64,000 nt of DNA from an uncultured Roseburia sp. (GCA_947649645.1 CANSSP010000003.1:1-64000); one strand, 5' to 3'. Counted from the stretch's first letter, positions 1 through 8,966 are shown. Made by a program: numbers and translations. Notes: generated by a model from the letters alone, not told the origin.

Positions 1-44
1 CCTCCTAAGTAGATTTTGGTTATTTACCTTGTCTACTTAGGAGG
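1..44. repeat. 13-bp perfect inverted repeat at window edge
   Basis: CCTCCTAAGTAGA at 1-13 and TCTACTTAGGAGG at 32-44 are perfect inverted copies separated by 18 nt. The spacer is not palindromic. It lies downstream of tex, but no T-run follows on the minus strand, so it is not a standard terminator. A second small inverted repeat (CACTGA-N4-TCAGTG, about 55-70) lies between it and tex. The element may continue outside the window; an inverted-repeat recombination site or the end of a small mobile element is possible. Confidence 0.5.
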
Positions 45-105
45 TATCATATCACACTGAGTAATCAGTGCGGCAGCCCCATTATTATGCTTCGGGGGCA
101 GATAT

Positions 106-2253
106 TTATCCGTTCTGTTTCATTGTGAGCTGAATACGCTGTTTTTTCAGATCCACACTCATCACCTTCACTTCCACGATGTCGCCGACACTGACCACCT
201 CAAGCGGATGCCAGATGAATCGGTCGCACATCTGAGAGATATGTACCAGCCCGTCCTGATGGACACCGATGTCGACAAATGCACCAAAGTCGATGACATT
301 GCGGACGGTTCCCTTCAGCCTCATCCCCGGCGTAAGATCTTTCATCTCCAGAACGTCACTCCTTAAAATCGGCTTTGGCATGTCCTCCCTGGGATCTCTG
401 GCCGGCTTTTCCAGCTCCTTTACGATATCTTCCAGGGTGAGAACACCGATTCCAAGCTCATCCGCCAGTTTTCCATAGTCAGCAATCTTTTTCGAAATGC
501 CCTCCACACTGCGGTTACCGACGTCTTTGAGCGTATATCCCAGCTTCTCAAGCAGCTTTTTTGTGGCCTCATAGCTCTCCGGATGTACCCCGGTCGCATC
601 CAGCGGATGCTTTCCCCCGTTGATGCGCAGGAAACCGGCACACTGCTCAAACGCTTTCGGCCCGAGTTTGGGAACTTTTTTAAGACCGGAACGCGCGGCA
701 AAACTCCCGTTTTCCTCCCGGTATGCCACTATATTTTTTGCAACTGTCCTGCTGACGCCCGACACATATTCCAGCAGGGACGCGGAGGCCGTGTTTAAGT
801 CGACTCCTACTTTATTGACGCAGTCCTCCACAACCTGGCTTAAAGACGCACTGAGCTTTTTCTGATTCATATCGTGCTGATACTGCCCGACGCCGATCGA
901 TTTCGGATCAATTTTTACCAGCTCCGCCAGAGGATCCTGAAGACGGCGGGCCATGGACGCCGCGCTCCTCTGCCCCACATCAAAGTTCGGAAACTCCTCC
1001 GTCGCCAGCTTACTGGCGGAATAGACGGAGGCCCCCGCCTCATTCACAATAATATACGACACTTTCTCTGGTATCTCTTTTAACAGTTCCACAATCACCT
1101 GTTCGGATTCTCTGGACGCCGTCCCGTTTCCAAGCGATATCAGCGTGACATGATATTCTGATATCAGCTTTTTGAGCACCGCCTTTGCTTCCCTCACTTT
1201 ATTCTGCGGTGCCGTCGGGTAGATTACGGTAGTGTCTAAAACCTTCCCGGTCGGATCTACAACGGCCAGTTTGCATCCGGTCCGAAAAGCGGGATCCCAC
1301 CCCAGAACCACCTGCCCGGCGATCGGCGGCTGCATCAGAAGCTGATGCAGATTTCTGCCAAATACTCTGATGGCTCCGTCCTCGGCGCGCTCCGTCAGAT
1401 CGCTGCGGATCTCACGCTCGATCGCCGGAGCGATCAGGCGATCGTAAGCATCTTTGACAACCTCCTTCAGAACGGGAGCCGTCTCCTCGTTCTTCCGCGT
1501 GATCACTTTTCTTTCCAGATAGCCCAGCACTTCTTCGACCGGAGCCTCTATTTTTACAGAGAGAAATTTTTCATTTTCGCCCCGGTTGATGGCAAGAATA
1601 CGATGTCCGGCAAGCTTTTCCACCGGCTCGTCAAATTCGTAGTACATCTCATAGACCGACTCTGCTTCGGGGTTTTTCGCCACAGAGACCATACGCCCTT
1701 TTTTTACTGTCAGATCGCGGATCCGGCTGCGCGATTCAGCATCGTCCGAAACAGCCTCCGCGATGATATCTTTTGCCCCTGCAATCGCGTCCGCGGCTGT
1801 CTCCACCCCTTTTTCTGCGTCAACATATTTTTCTGCCTCTTTTTCAAGCGGGGTGTGCAGCATCTGCAGCGTAATCAGATTTGCAAGCGGTTCCAGGCCT
1901 CTCTCCTTCGCAATCGAAGCGCGCGTCCTCCGCTTTGGCTTATAAGGGCGATAGAGATCTTCCACCGCCACCATTGTCTCCGCCGCAAGAATCTGCTCCT
2001 TTAACTCTTCCGTGAGCTTTCCCTGCTCCTGGATGCCGGAGAGGACAGCAGCCTTCCTCTCTTCGAGATTTCTCAGATAGTTCAGACGCTCGCCAAGACT
2101 TCTTAACACCTCGTCATTGAGCGCACCAGTCGCCTCCTTGCGGTAGCGGGCGATAAACGGAATCGTACACCCTTCGTCGATAAGCGTTACCGCTGCTTCG
2201 GCCTGCGGGCGTCTGATTCCAAGCTCCTCTGAAAGTTTTGCGATAATATCCAT
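106..2253 (-). CDS. tex: Tex-family RNA-binding transcription accessory protein
   Basis: This 715-residue protein is full length for Tex, a cytoplasmic nucleic-acid-binding factor implicated in transcription and RNA surveillance. The order of domains is typical: a helical N-terminal Tex region, a YqgF/RNase H-like domain around residues 325-450 beginning GWDPAFRTGCKLAVVD, tandem helix-hairpin-helix motifs around 495-560 (VSGVSRTVAKNIVAYREENG), and a C-terminal S1 domain from about 645 (GTVRNVIDFGAFVDIGVHQD). The ATG at 2253 follows an AGAGGA Shine-Dalgarno sequence. The cyclophilin gene lies 69 bp upstream on the same strand, with a small hairpin between them, so co-transcription may be only partial. 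Confidence 0.96.
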   Translation of the reverse strand: MDIIAKLSEELGIRRPQAEAAVTLIDEGCTIPFIARYRKEATGALNDEVLRSLGERLNYLRNLEERKAAVLSGIQEQGKLTEELKEQILAAETMVAVEDLYRPYKPKRRTRASIAKERGLEPLANLITLQMLHTPLEKEAEKYVDAEKGVETAADAIAGAKDIIAEAVSDDAESRSRIRDLTVKKGRMVSVAKNPEAESVYEMYYEFDEPVEKLAGHRILAINRGENEKFLSVKIEAPVEEVLGYLERKVITRKNEETAPVLKEVVKDAYDRLIAPAIEREIRSDLTERAEDGAIRVFGRNLHQLLMQPPIAGQVVLGWDPAFRTGCKLAVVDPTGKVLDTTVIYPTAPQNKVREAKAVLKKLISEYHVTLISLGNGTASRESEQVIVELLKEIPEKVSYIIVNEAGASVYSASKLATEEFPNFDVGQRSAASMARRLQDPLAELVKIDPKSIGVGQYQHDMNQKKLSASLSQVVEDCVNKVGVDLNTASASLLEYVSGVSRTVAKNIVAYREENGSFAARSGLKKVPKLGPKAFEQCAGFLRINGGKHPLDATGVHPESYEATKKLLEKLGYTLKDVGNRSVEGISKKIADYGKLADELGIGVLTLEDIVKELEKPARDPREDMPKPILRSDVLEMKDLTPGMRLKGTVRNVIDFGAFVDIGVHQDGLVHISQMCDRFIWHPLEVVSVGDIVEVKVMSVDLKKQRIQLTMKQNG

Positions 2254-2286
2254 TTTCTATCCTCTTTCCTTTTTCGACCCCTCATA

Positions 2287-2308
2287 CGAAAAACAGCCGC
2301 TCCGCGGC
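2287..2308 (-). terminator. Weak intrinsic terminator after the cyclophilin gene
   Basis: On the minus strand a GCCGC-GGA-GCGGC hairpin is followed by TGTTTTT. The 5-bp stem is short, so it is probably an attenuator between the cyclophilin gene and tex rather than a full stop. Confidence 0.45.
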
Positions 2309-2322
2309 GTGCAAGGACGATC

Positions 2323-2841
2323 TCAGCATGTCTCCGGCTCCGGATAATCCGTACCAGCCGTCTCGACCACAACGGTTTTTATTTTCTGGGGAGTCAGCGG
2401 CCGGTCCGAATAATCGGTTGCCGTCTCCGCGATCGCGTTGACAATATCCATCCCCTCCGTCACTTTTCCAAACGCGGCGTAAGCACCGTCGAGGTGCGGA
2501 GACGTCTTGTGCATGATAAAAAACTGGCTTCCCGCAGAGTCCGGATGCATGGACCGCGCCATCGAGAAAACGCCCTCCGTGTGCTTTAATTCGTTCGCAA
2601 AACCGTTCTGCGCAAACTCGCCCCTGATCGAGTAGCCCGGTCCTCCCATACCGCTTCCCTCCGGGCAGCCGCCCTGAATCATAAAACCTTTGATCACGCG
2701 GTGAAAAATCAGACCGTTGTAAAATCCTTTCTTAATCAGGCTGATAAAATTGTTTACCGTATTCGGCGCTACTTCCGGGTAAAGCTCTCCCTTAATCACG
2801 CCGCCGTCTTCCATCTCAATGGTAATGACTGGATTTTTCAT
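2323..2841 (-). CDS. Cyclophilin-type peptidyl-prolyl cis-trans isomerase
   Basis: This 172-residue single-domain cyclophilin should catalyse cis-trans isomerisation of X-Pro bonds. No signal peptide or lipobox is present, so it is probably cytoplasmic. Family motifs are visible: FHRVIKGFMIQGG (about 47-59), FSMARS (about 91-96), and SAGSQFFI (about 101-108). The tryptophan that binds cyclosporin in CypA corresponds to a histidine here (HLDGAYAAFG), as in many bacterial enzymes. The start at 2841 follows an AAAGAGGT Shine-Dalgarno. It is the first gene of a probable pair with tex. Confidence 0.95.
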   Translation of the reverse strand: MKNPVITIEMEDGGVIKGELYPEVAPNTVNNFISLIKKGFYNGLIFHRVIKGFMIQGGCPEGSGMGGPGYSIRGEFAQNGFANELKHTEGVFSMARSMHPDSAGSQFFIMHKTSPHLDGAYAAFGKVTEGMDIVNAIAETATDYSDRPLTPQKIKTVVVETAGTDYPEPETC

Positions 2842-2988
2842 AATAGAATACCTCTTTCCTGCCGTATATTCCGGCTTTTTTCATCATTCCTATTGTAACC
2901 AAAAAAGAAGATTCCGTAAAGAAATACTTGAAGAAAATACGGATAGAATGTAACATAGTAAGGGAAGCTATCTATGGAAAAGAACTGT

Positions 2989-3017
2989 CGCCGCAGACAT
3001 CGCCGATATCTGCGGCG
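2989..3017 (+). other. Hairpin in the leader of the C39-like peptidase gene
   Basis: CGCCGCAGA at 2989-2997 pairs perfectly with TCTGCGGCG at 3009-3017 across an 11-nt loop. It ends 35 nt before the ATG at 3053 and leaves the GAGGAG ribosome binding site free. No T-run follows. It may stabilise or regulate the mRNA. Confidence 0.45.
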
Positions 3018-3052
3018 GCAAAGTACTATCACAAAATGAGGAGATACAAACA

Positions 3053-3919
3053 ATGAGACAACGGAAACTTTGTGCCGTATCGGTATTATGCCTGTTCTGC
3101 CTTGTTTTGCTGGGTTCTTCCTTCTGGCAGAAAATGAAGCTGGAAGAGATGAAGCGTGTGATGGCGGAGGAAACCGCTCCCGTGGCTTCACCCTACGCGG
3201 GAGTGCTCGAAGAATTCTTTATCCATCCGATGGCAGAAGTCGCCAAAAACGGCGGTCAGCTCGTAGCGTCCGCAAACAGAAGCTATCTAACGCAGGAGGC
3301 CGTTTTTTCGTTTCTGCAGGGACCAAAATCCTGGGAAGAAAGGCGCCCCTGGTCCGGCGAATGGGCCAACGAGTATGTGAAAGGCGGATATTTCGGAAAT
3401 TTTGGCTGCGGCCTCTGCTGTATGGCAAACCTTTATGGCACCCTCACAGACTACGACTGCTCCCCCTGGGATATGTATGAATATGCCAGACAGGTGTCGG
3501 GATATTCCCCAACGGGAAAAACAGGCGCAATCGGCTGGGGCGACATGAAAACGACTCTGGAAAAATGCGGCTTTCACTGCACGCTTTCCAACAAGCCGGG
3601 AGACTACGAGACCTTCCGGCAGCAGATCTCTAAGACAAAGGGCGCCGTCGTGCTCGTTTGCAGCAGCGACGACGACACTTACTGGGAAAACACAGGCGGA
3701 CATTACGTCAACGTCTGGCTTTACGATCCGGATACAGACACCGTCTTTTTGTCAGACCCGGGAAGCCCGACGCGCAACCGCAGCCGTATCCCGCTGCGCT
3801 ATGTCTATGACGCTTTAAAAACCGCAAGCCAGTACCAGTATCTTCTGGCGGACAATTACACAGAAGAAAACAACCAATGGAAACAGGACGGCATCGACGA
3901 AATATGGACGGCGCCGTAA
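3053..3919 (+). CDS. Membrane-anchored C39-like cysteine peptidase
   Basis: This 288-residue protein has a hydrophobic segment at residues 7-24 that looks like a signal anchor, so the rest is probably extracytoplasmic. The region from about 110 to 245 resembles the papain-like peptidase C39/C39_2 fold. A GCGLCCMANL segment places a candidate nucleophile at Cys119, GGHYVNVW gives His217, and an Asp follows at 224 or 235. In the family, such domains cleave peptides or act as cell-wall-associated amidases; the substrate here cannot be told. The start follows GAGGAG. It appears monocistronic and is convergent with nothing nearby; the next gene is 76 bp downstream in the same direction. Confidence 0.75.
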   Translation: MRQRKLCAVSVLCLFCLVLLGSSFWQKMKLEEMKRVMAEETAPVASPYAGVLEEFFIHPMAEVAKNGGQLVASANRSYLTQEAVFSFLQGPKSWEERRPWSGEWANEYVKGGYFGNFGCGLCCMANLYGTLTDYDCSPWDMYEYARQVSGYSPTGKTGAIGWGDMKTTLEKCGFHCTLSNKPGDYETFRQQISKTKGAVVLVCSSDDDTYWENTGGHYVNVWLYDPDTDTVFLSDPGSPTRNRSRIPLRYVYDALKTASQYQYLLADNYTEENNQWKQDGIDEIWTAP

Positions 3920-3995
3920 CGTCCGCCACATTCAAAAGACAGTCATTGCATTCCAGCATTATCTGAATCAAAATTTTTTTCAAGGAGGAAGGAAC

Positions 3996-4739
3996 ATGTT
4001 AAAAGGAAAAATCGCAGTCGTAACGGGAGGCACACGCGGCATCGGGTATGCCATTGTAAAGAAATATCTGGAAAACGGCGCAACGGTTGTGCTCTGCGGC
4101 TCGCGGCCCGAGACGGCAGAAAAAGCAGTCGCATCACTGCTCGCAGAAAATCCGGACTGGCCTGTGGAGGGCATCAGCCCCGATCTCTCAGACTATGAAG
4201 ACGTGAAAGCGGCGTTTGCGCAGACAGAGAAAAAATACGGACGTATCGACATTCTCGCCAACAACGCGGGCGTGTCCGCATCGGACCCGATCACATCCTA
4301 CGCCCCGGAAGCCTTTGCAAAGACAATGGAATTAAACGTGACAGGCGTTTTCCACTGTGTGCGCGCCGTAGTCGAAGGAATGAAAGAACGCGGCAGCGGA
4401 TGTATCATCAACACGAGCAGCATCGTCAGCATCACGGGACAGCCAGGCGGCGTCGCGTATCCGACAAGTAAATTCGCGGTAAACGGTATGACCTTATCGC
4501 TTGCCAGAGAGCTCGGTCCCAGCGGCATCCGCGTCAACGCAGTGGCGCCGGGCATCACAAACACCGATATGATGCAGGCCGTTCCCAAAGAGCATATCGC
4601 TCCGCTGATCGCAAATATTCCGCTGCGCAGAATCGGTGAGCCGGAAGATGTCGCAAACGCATTTTTATTCCTTGCAAGCGATATGGCATCTTACGTCACA
4701 GGTGTCGTCTTAAACGTGGACGGGCTCGCAAGAGTCTGA
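3996..4739 (+). CDS. SDR-family NAD(P)-dependent oxidoreductase
   Basis: This 247-residue classical short-chain dehydrogenase has the nucleotide-binding motif TGGTRGIG at 10-17, the NNAG motif at 89-92, and the catalytic set Ser142, Tyr155 and Lys159 (SSIVS...YPTSK). Length and motifs match FabG-like 3-oxoacyl-ACP reductases or sugar/steroid dehydrogenases. The sequence alone does not fix the substrate. There is no fab cluster beside it, so a dedicated fatty-acid role is not supported. The ATG follows a strong AAGGAGGAAGG site. Transcription ends at the bidirectional hairpin about 60 bp downstream. Confidence 0.9.
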   Translation: MLKGKIAVVTGGTRGIGYAIVKKYLENGATVVLCGSRPETAEKAVASLLAENPDWPVEGISPDLSDYEDVKAAFAQTEKKYGRIDILANNAGVSASDPITSYAPEAFAKTMELNVTGVFHCVRAVVEGMKERGSGCIINTSSIVSITGQPGGVAYPTSKFAVNGMTLSLARELGPSGIRVNAVAPGITNTDMMQAVPKEHIAPLIANIPLRRIGEPEDVANAFLFLASDMASYVTGVVLNVDGLARV

Positions 4740-4796
4740 CGCCAGCCCGGCACTTACGTCCGCCGGACTGCTTTTACAGACTGCCCGGTGTCCCCA

Positions 4797-4839
4797 AAAA
4801 AGGCTGTCAGAACAAATTGTATGTTCTGACAGCCTTTTT
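4797..4839. terminator. Strong bidirectional intrinsic terminator
   Basis: AAAAAGGCTGTCAGAACA (4797-4814) and TGTTCTGACAGCCTTTTT (4822-4839) form an 18-bp perfect stem with a 7-nt loop, with A- and T-runs on the two sides. It separates the convergent SDR gene (plus) and secDF (minus) and can serve both. Confidence 0.95.
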
Positions 4840-4851
4840 CAACATCAGTCT

Positions 4852-7014
4852 TTACTTTTCCAGCAGTTTCTTTTTCCCCAGACGCAGCTTCATCACATAC
4901 CACAGCTCGGTTGCAATGCAGACGGAAGAGTATGCGCCGCAGATTAAGCCTGCCATCAGCGGAAGTGCAAACTCACGGATACTGGACACACCCAGAACAA
5001 ACAGCATAAATACCATGATAAAGGTCGTAATCGAGGTATTGATGCTCCGTGAGAGCGTCTGTGTCAGACTTAGGTTGGCGACCTCTGCGAGCACCTCCGG
5101 CGTCTGCTTTCCCGTCCTCTTTCCCAGGTTTTCACGGATACGGTCAAAGATGACGATTGTATCATTGACTGAATAACCGATGATCGTGAGCATACATGCA
5201 ATAAATGTATTGCCCACCGAAATGCGCATCAGCGCATAGACTGCCAGGACCACAAGTACATCGTGTATCAAGGCGACAATCGCGCTTGCGCCAAACCGGA
5301 TATCTTTAAACCGGAACCAGATGTATATCAGCATGCAGACCGTCGACACGATCACCGCGACGACCGCATCGGAGCGCATCTCCCCGCTGATTGTGGAGCT
5401 GATGCTCTGGGAAGAGATCGTGGACGGTTCAATTCCAAAGTCCTCTGTCAGGACCTTATCCAGCGCCTCGCGCTCCTCCACAGTGAGCGTGCGCGTCTTG
5501 ACCGTAATCTGCGTTGTGCCCTCGACCTTGTTCGCCATAATATCATTGTCCCCGGTAATCTCCGCCACCTTTGGAACAATCTCGCTCTCAATCTGCTCGA
5601 TCGTAAACTCTTTCCCGAAATCGGCCGTCGTCGACGTACCGCCCATAAAATCAAGACCATAATTTAACGTACTTCCACTGATCCCCTTGTGCACGCCCAT
5701 TCCGATAAAGCCCGCCGCGATCACGGCAACGGAAACGGCAAAAAACACGCCTTTCTTTCCGAGAAAGTTGATCGTATTCCGCTCTCTGGCGCGCCCATAA
5801 AACTTTTCATCCTTCAGCCCCAGCGCATACAGGGAATACAGAATCCACCTCGTCACGACAAGCGCCGTAAACATGGAAAGGACAATACCGATCATCAGCG
5901 TATAGGCAAACCCTTTTACCGTGCCGGAACCCAGCGCCATAAGGACGACCGCCGCCAGAAGCGTCGTGATATTTCCGTCGAGAATAGCCGACATTGCCTT
6001 CTGAAAGCCAATTTTCATCGATGTACTGACCGTTTTTCCCGTCGCGATCTCCTCACGGATGCGGGCAAATATAATGACGTTTGCATCAACCGCCATACCG
6101 ATGCCGAGGATAATACCTGCAATTCCGGGCAATGTCAGCGTGATTTCAAACAAGTACAGCGTTGCGATCACAAGAACCGTGTATCCGGCGAGCGCAAGGG
6201 CCGCCGCCGCACCGGGCACCGCGTACATGATAATCATAAAAACCATCACCAGAACCAGGCCGATCGCAGCAGCCTTTAAACTGGAAGAAATGGCCTGGCT
6301 TCCAAGCTGCGCCCCGACCACACTCGACTCCAGCTCTCTTAACTCCAGCGAAAGAGAACCGATTCTGATCTGCGTCGCCAGTGCATCCGCAGCCTCAAAC
6401 GTCCCCATGCCGGAAATCTGCGCCGTTCCGCCGGTAATCGCTGACTGCACCTCCGGATAACTGATCACTTCGCCGTCATACACGATCGGCAGAACTTTCC
6501 CGACATTGTCCGAAGTCGCCTTTCCAAACAGCCCTGCTCCCTCGTCGGTGAGTGTGAGCGCTACGACGTGCTCTTTGTTCCCATACGCGTCCGTCACGGT
6601 CTCAGCCTGTGCGTTCGCCACATGATCCCCTGTCATATAGACCGTTCCGTCCGGAAGCTGAAATTCCAGCGAACCCGGATTGCCGAGCTCTCTTAAAATC
6701 TCATTGGCATCCGTGACACCGGGAATCTCAACGGTAATCCGGTCATCCCCTACCTGATAGACGGATGTCTCCGTGCTATAACTCTCCACCCTCTTCTGCA
6801 GCTTGTAGATGGTATCGCTCATATCCTCCGCACTCGGATTTTCATCTACGATCTGATACGTAATCGACACACCGCCGGATAAATCCAGGCCCAGCGGAAT
6901 GCTCATTGTCTCACCGATCCCGGTGGAGGAAAGAATCAGCGACGCATAATAGCTCAGTCCGACAATCGATGCCAGAATCACAGCCAGTATGACTGCTCCT
7001 TTACTCTTCTTCAT
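4852..7014 (-). CDS. secDF: SecD-SecF fusion protein-export membrane protein
   Basis: This 720-residue membrane protein fuses SecD and SecF, which use the proton motive force to help SecYEG complete protein export. The SecD part starts with a membrane segment at about 6-28 and the conserved LGLDLSGG. A large extracytoplasmic P1 region follows, and then five membrane helices containing GMAVDANVIIFARIREE. The SecF part, from about 425, repeats this plan with GLDFMGGTS and VNDTIVIFDRIREN. The start at 7014 was chosen because it has an AGGAG site and overlaps the scfB stop as ATGA; an upstream in-frame ATG at 7080 lies inside scfB. Linkage to the SCIFF genes is typical of Clostridia. Confidence 0.95.
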   Translation of the reverse strand: MKKSKGAVILAVILASIVGLSYYASLILSSTGIGETMSIPLGLDLSGGVSITYQIVDENPSAEDMSDTIYKLQKRVESYSTETSVYQVGDDRITVEIPGVTDANEILRELGNPGSLEFQLPDGTVYMTGDHVANAQAETVTDAYGNKEHVVALTLTDEGAGLFGKATSDNVGKVLPIVYDGEVISYPEVQSAITGGTAQISGMGTFEAADALATQIRIGSLSLELRELESSVVGAQLGSQAISSSLKAAAIGLVLVMVFMIIMYAVPGAAAALALAGYTVLVIATLYLFEITLTLPGIAGIILGIGMAVDANVIIFARIREEIATGKTVSTSMKIGFQKAMSAILDGNITTLLAAVVLMALGSGTVKGFAYTLMIGIVLSMFTALVVTRWILYSLYALGLKDEKFYGRARERNTINFLGKKGVFFAVSVAVIAAGFIGMGVHKGISGSTLNYGLDFMGGTSTTADFGKEFTIEQIESEIVPKVAEITGDNDIMANKVEGTTQITVKTRTLTVEEREALDKVLTEDFGIEPSTISSQSISSTISGEMRSDAVVAVIVSTVCMLIYIWFRFKDIRFGASAIVALIHDVLVVLAVYALMRISVGNTFIACMLTIIGYSVNDTIVIFDRIRENLGKRTGKQTPEVLAEVANLSLTQTLSRSINTSITTFIMVFMLFVLGVSSIREFALPLMAGLICGAYSSVCIATELWYVMKLRLGKKKLLEK

Positions 7015-8438
7015 TCTCCTATTCCTTTCTGTCCGGCAGCGACCGGATCCAGTTCTGCCGCTTTTAACATAATCGCACACTCAACGCGCTTTTTCTGAAG
7101 CTCACAGCCGATGTCGTACGCCCCTTTTATATCCCCTGTAAAATGGTAGGCGTTCGCCGCACAGCCGCCGCTGCAATAAAATTTTGCAAAACAGTCACGG
7201 CACTTTTCCTTCGCATAGACATTGCAGCACTTAAATTCATCGCGGATTCTGGTATTTTTCACACCCTCGTCCACATTTCCCAGCAGAAATTTTTCATTCC
7301 CGACAAACTGATGACATGGATAGAAATCCCCCCATGGCGTCACCGCAAGATACTCTGTCCCGGAACCACACCCGGAAAGGCGCTTCGCCACGCACGGACC
7401 GCCCTCGAGGTCGATCATAAAGTGGAAGAAATGAAAATCCCCGTCCGGCCCTCCCGCCTGTCTGCGCCTCGCCATCTCCGCCGCAAGCCTGTCATATTCC
7501 GCAAAAAGCTCCGGCAGATCTTCTTTACGGATTGCGTATGGTTCTTTCGGGTCCGCCACCACCGGTTCCACGGAAATCTGTTTAAATCCCAGATCGGCAA
7601 GATGCAGGACGTCCCTGGAAAAGTCCGTGTTTTCATGCGTAAACGTCCCTCTCACATAATACTTTTCCTGCGCCCTGCTCTCCGCAAACTTTAAAAACTT
7701 CGGCACAATATTCTCATAGCTGCCCGCACCTCCGCGGAAAGGCCGCATCCTGTCATGAACTTCTTTTCTGCCGTCAATGCTTAAGACTACATTTGCCATC
7801 TCACGGTTGCAGAACTCCATAACCTCATCGTTTAAAAGCACTCCGTTTGTCGTCAGCGTAAACCGGAACTTTTTATCAGTAATCTTTTCCTGCTCTCTCC
7901 CGTAAGCCACCAGGTCTTTGACCACCTGCCAGTTCATAAGCGGTTCTCCGCCAAAAAAATCCACTTCCAGGTTCCTTCTTTTGCCGGACTCCGCAATCAG
8001 AAAATCCAGCGCTTTCTTTCCCACCTCGAAGGACATAAGCGCCCTTCTGCCGTGATATTCCCCCTCTTCCGCAAAGCAGTACCGGCAGGCAAGATTACAG
8101 TCATGGGCGATATGCAGGCAAAGCGCTTTTACGACGACAGGTCTCTCTTTAAAATCTGTGATATAATTCTCATACGCATCTTCCGTAAACAGCTCCCCTT
8201 CTGCAATCAGCGTCTGCACCTCCGCGAGAGCCTCTTCCACTTCTTCCCTCCCATACTTGTCCGAAAGTGCCTCCAGAATCGCGGTTTTCAAAGCGCCGTC
8301 GCCCTTCAGGCGCTCTTCTCCGTCTGTCCGGCGACAGATATCGATAATGTCGTATGTGACATCGTCCACTACATGTATCGCACCGCTGTTTACATCGAGT
8401 ACAATAGCATAGCCGTTGTTCTTATACTGATGAACCAC
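7011..8438 (-). CDS. scfB: SCIFF peptide thioether maturase (radical SAM/SPASM)
   Basis: This 475-residue radical SAM enzyme should install a thioether cross-link in the SCIFF precursor encoded just upstream. The Fe-S cluster motif CxxxCxxC is at Cys114, Cys118 and Cys121. A GGEP motif is at about 163-166. The C-terminal SPASM region carries many cysteines (357, 375, 413, 416, 422, 426, 445) for auxiliary clusters. The N-terminal 100 residues (HQYKNNGYAIVLDVNSG) fit the peptide-binding RRE-type region of this family. The start is a GTG at 8438 with a GAGGAA site. It is translationally coupled to secDF by a 4-bp overlap. Confidence 0.96.
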   Translation of the reverse strand: MVHQYKNNGYAIVLDVNSGAIHVVDDVTYDIIDICRRTDGEERLKGDGALKTAILEALSDKYGREEVEEALAEVQTLIAEGELFTEDAYENYITDFKERPVVVKALCLHIAHDCNLACRYCFAEEGEYHGRRALMSFEVGKKALDFLIAESGKRRNLEVDFFGGEPLMNWQVVKDLVAYGREQEKITDKKFRFTLTTNGVLLNDEVMEFCNREMANVVLSIDGRKEVHDRMRPFRGGAGSYENIVPKFLKFAESRAQEKYYVRGTFTHENTDFSRDVLHLADLGFKQISVEPVVADPKEPYAIRKEDLPELFAEYDRLAAEMARRRQAGGPDGDFHFFHFMIDLEGGPCVAKRLSGCGSGTEYLAVTPWGDFYPCHQFVGNEKFLLGNVDEGVKNTRIRDEFKCCNVYAKEKCRDCFAKFYCSGGCAANAYHFTGDIKGAYDIGCELQKKRVECAIMLKAAELDPVAAGQKGIGE

Positions 8439-8545
8439 TCAAACAGTTCCTCTCTTTCCCTCTCTTGGCGTGTCCGTCTCTTTCCGGACCGCTTTTTCCA
8501 TGATCGCAGCGACAGGCGTCGCCGCGTCGGTGTATCGAAAACGCA

Positions 8546-8578
8546 CAAATGACCGCTCGCTACGCGGACGGTCGTTTG
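8546..8578 (-). other. Intergenic hairpin between scfA and scfB
   Basis: On the minus strand a 15-nt arm (8578-8564) pairs with 8560-8546 across a GTA loop, with two mismatches and one wobble pair. It has no adjacent T-run, so it is more likely an mRNA-processing or attenuation element than a terminator. The 227-bp space between scfA and scfB holds no other convincing feature; its open frames look like chance. Confidence 0.5.
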
Positions 8579-8665
8579 CAGATGTCAATATTGATGATAA
8601 ACTTAAGCATTTCCACACGCACCACGCGGTCCGCAGCTCCATCACACGAACGCCATGCGCAGATT

Positions 8666-8806
8666 TTACTTATTCTCGCAGCTCTGGTTGCCCACGGTAC
8701 AGGAGGTCTTGCATGCCGACTGACAGGAAGTCTGGCACTCGCCGCAGCCGCCTTTTTTCACCGTGTTCTGCAGTTTTCTGGTATTTAATGTCTTTACATG
8801 TTTCAT
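8666..8806 (-). CDS. scfA: SCIFF precursor peptide (six cysteines in 45 residues)
   Basis: This 46-residue peptide begins MKHVKTLNTRKLQNTVKKGG and has six cysteines at positions 21, 24, 28, 32, 36 and 43, the hallmark of the SCIFF family of ribosomally made peptides. Its partner scfB lies directly downstream on the same strand and is the maturase that forms a Cys-Thr thioether in known members. The ATG follows AAGGAG at the usual distance. An extended -10 promoter (8884-8892) lies upstream, giving a leader of about 77 nt. The biological role of SCIFF is unknown, although it is nearly universal in Clostridia. Confidence 0.97.
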   Translation of the reverse strand: MKHVKTLNTRKLQNTVKKGGCGECQTSCQSACKTSCTVGNQSCENK

Positions 8807-8883
8807 GATCTTCTCTCCTTTATCATTTCATTTCTGCACGATATCCCTTGCAGTTTATTCCCACACAGGGCGAATACCCGTAT

Positions 8884-8892
8884 AGTATAGCA
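8884..8892 (-). promoter_or_regulatory. Extended -10 promoter of scfA
   Basis: On the minus strand the sequence reads TGCTATACT, an extended -10 box of TGnTATAAT type, about 78-86 nt before the scfA start. The -35 region is poor. It implies that scfA can be expressed independently of the amidase gene upstream. Confidence 0.5.
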
Positions 8893-8966
8893 CATCGTCT
8901 TTCATAAGAAAAGTATTTTTTGAAAAGCATTTTGGGGAAAAACACTTTCGGGAAAGACACCTTCCT

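Noticed and set aside
1345-2004. Open frame of 219 codons on the plus strand inside tex
   Set aside because: It lies wholly opposite a well-supported gene, has no ribosome binding site, and encodes a Cys/His/Arg-rich sequence of no recognisable fold.
5689-6460. Plus-strand frames opposite secDF
   Set aside because: They are shadows of a membrane protein gene, with Arg/His-rich translations and no start signals.
8439-8645. Frame of 68 codons between scfA and scfB
   Set aside because: It has no ribosome binding site or family features and spans the hairpin; it probably arises by chance.
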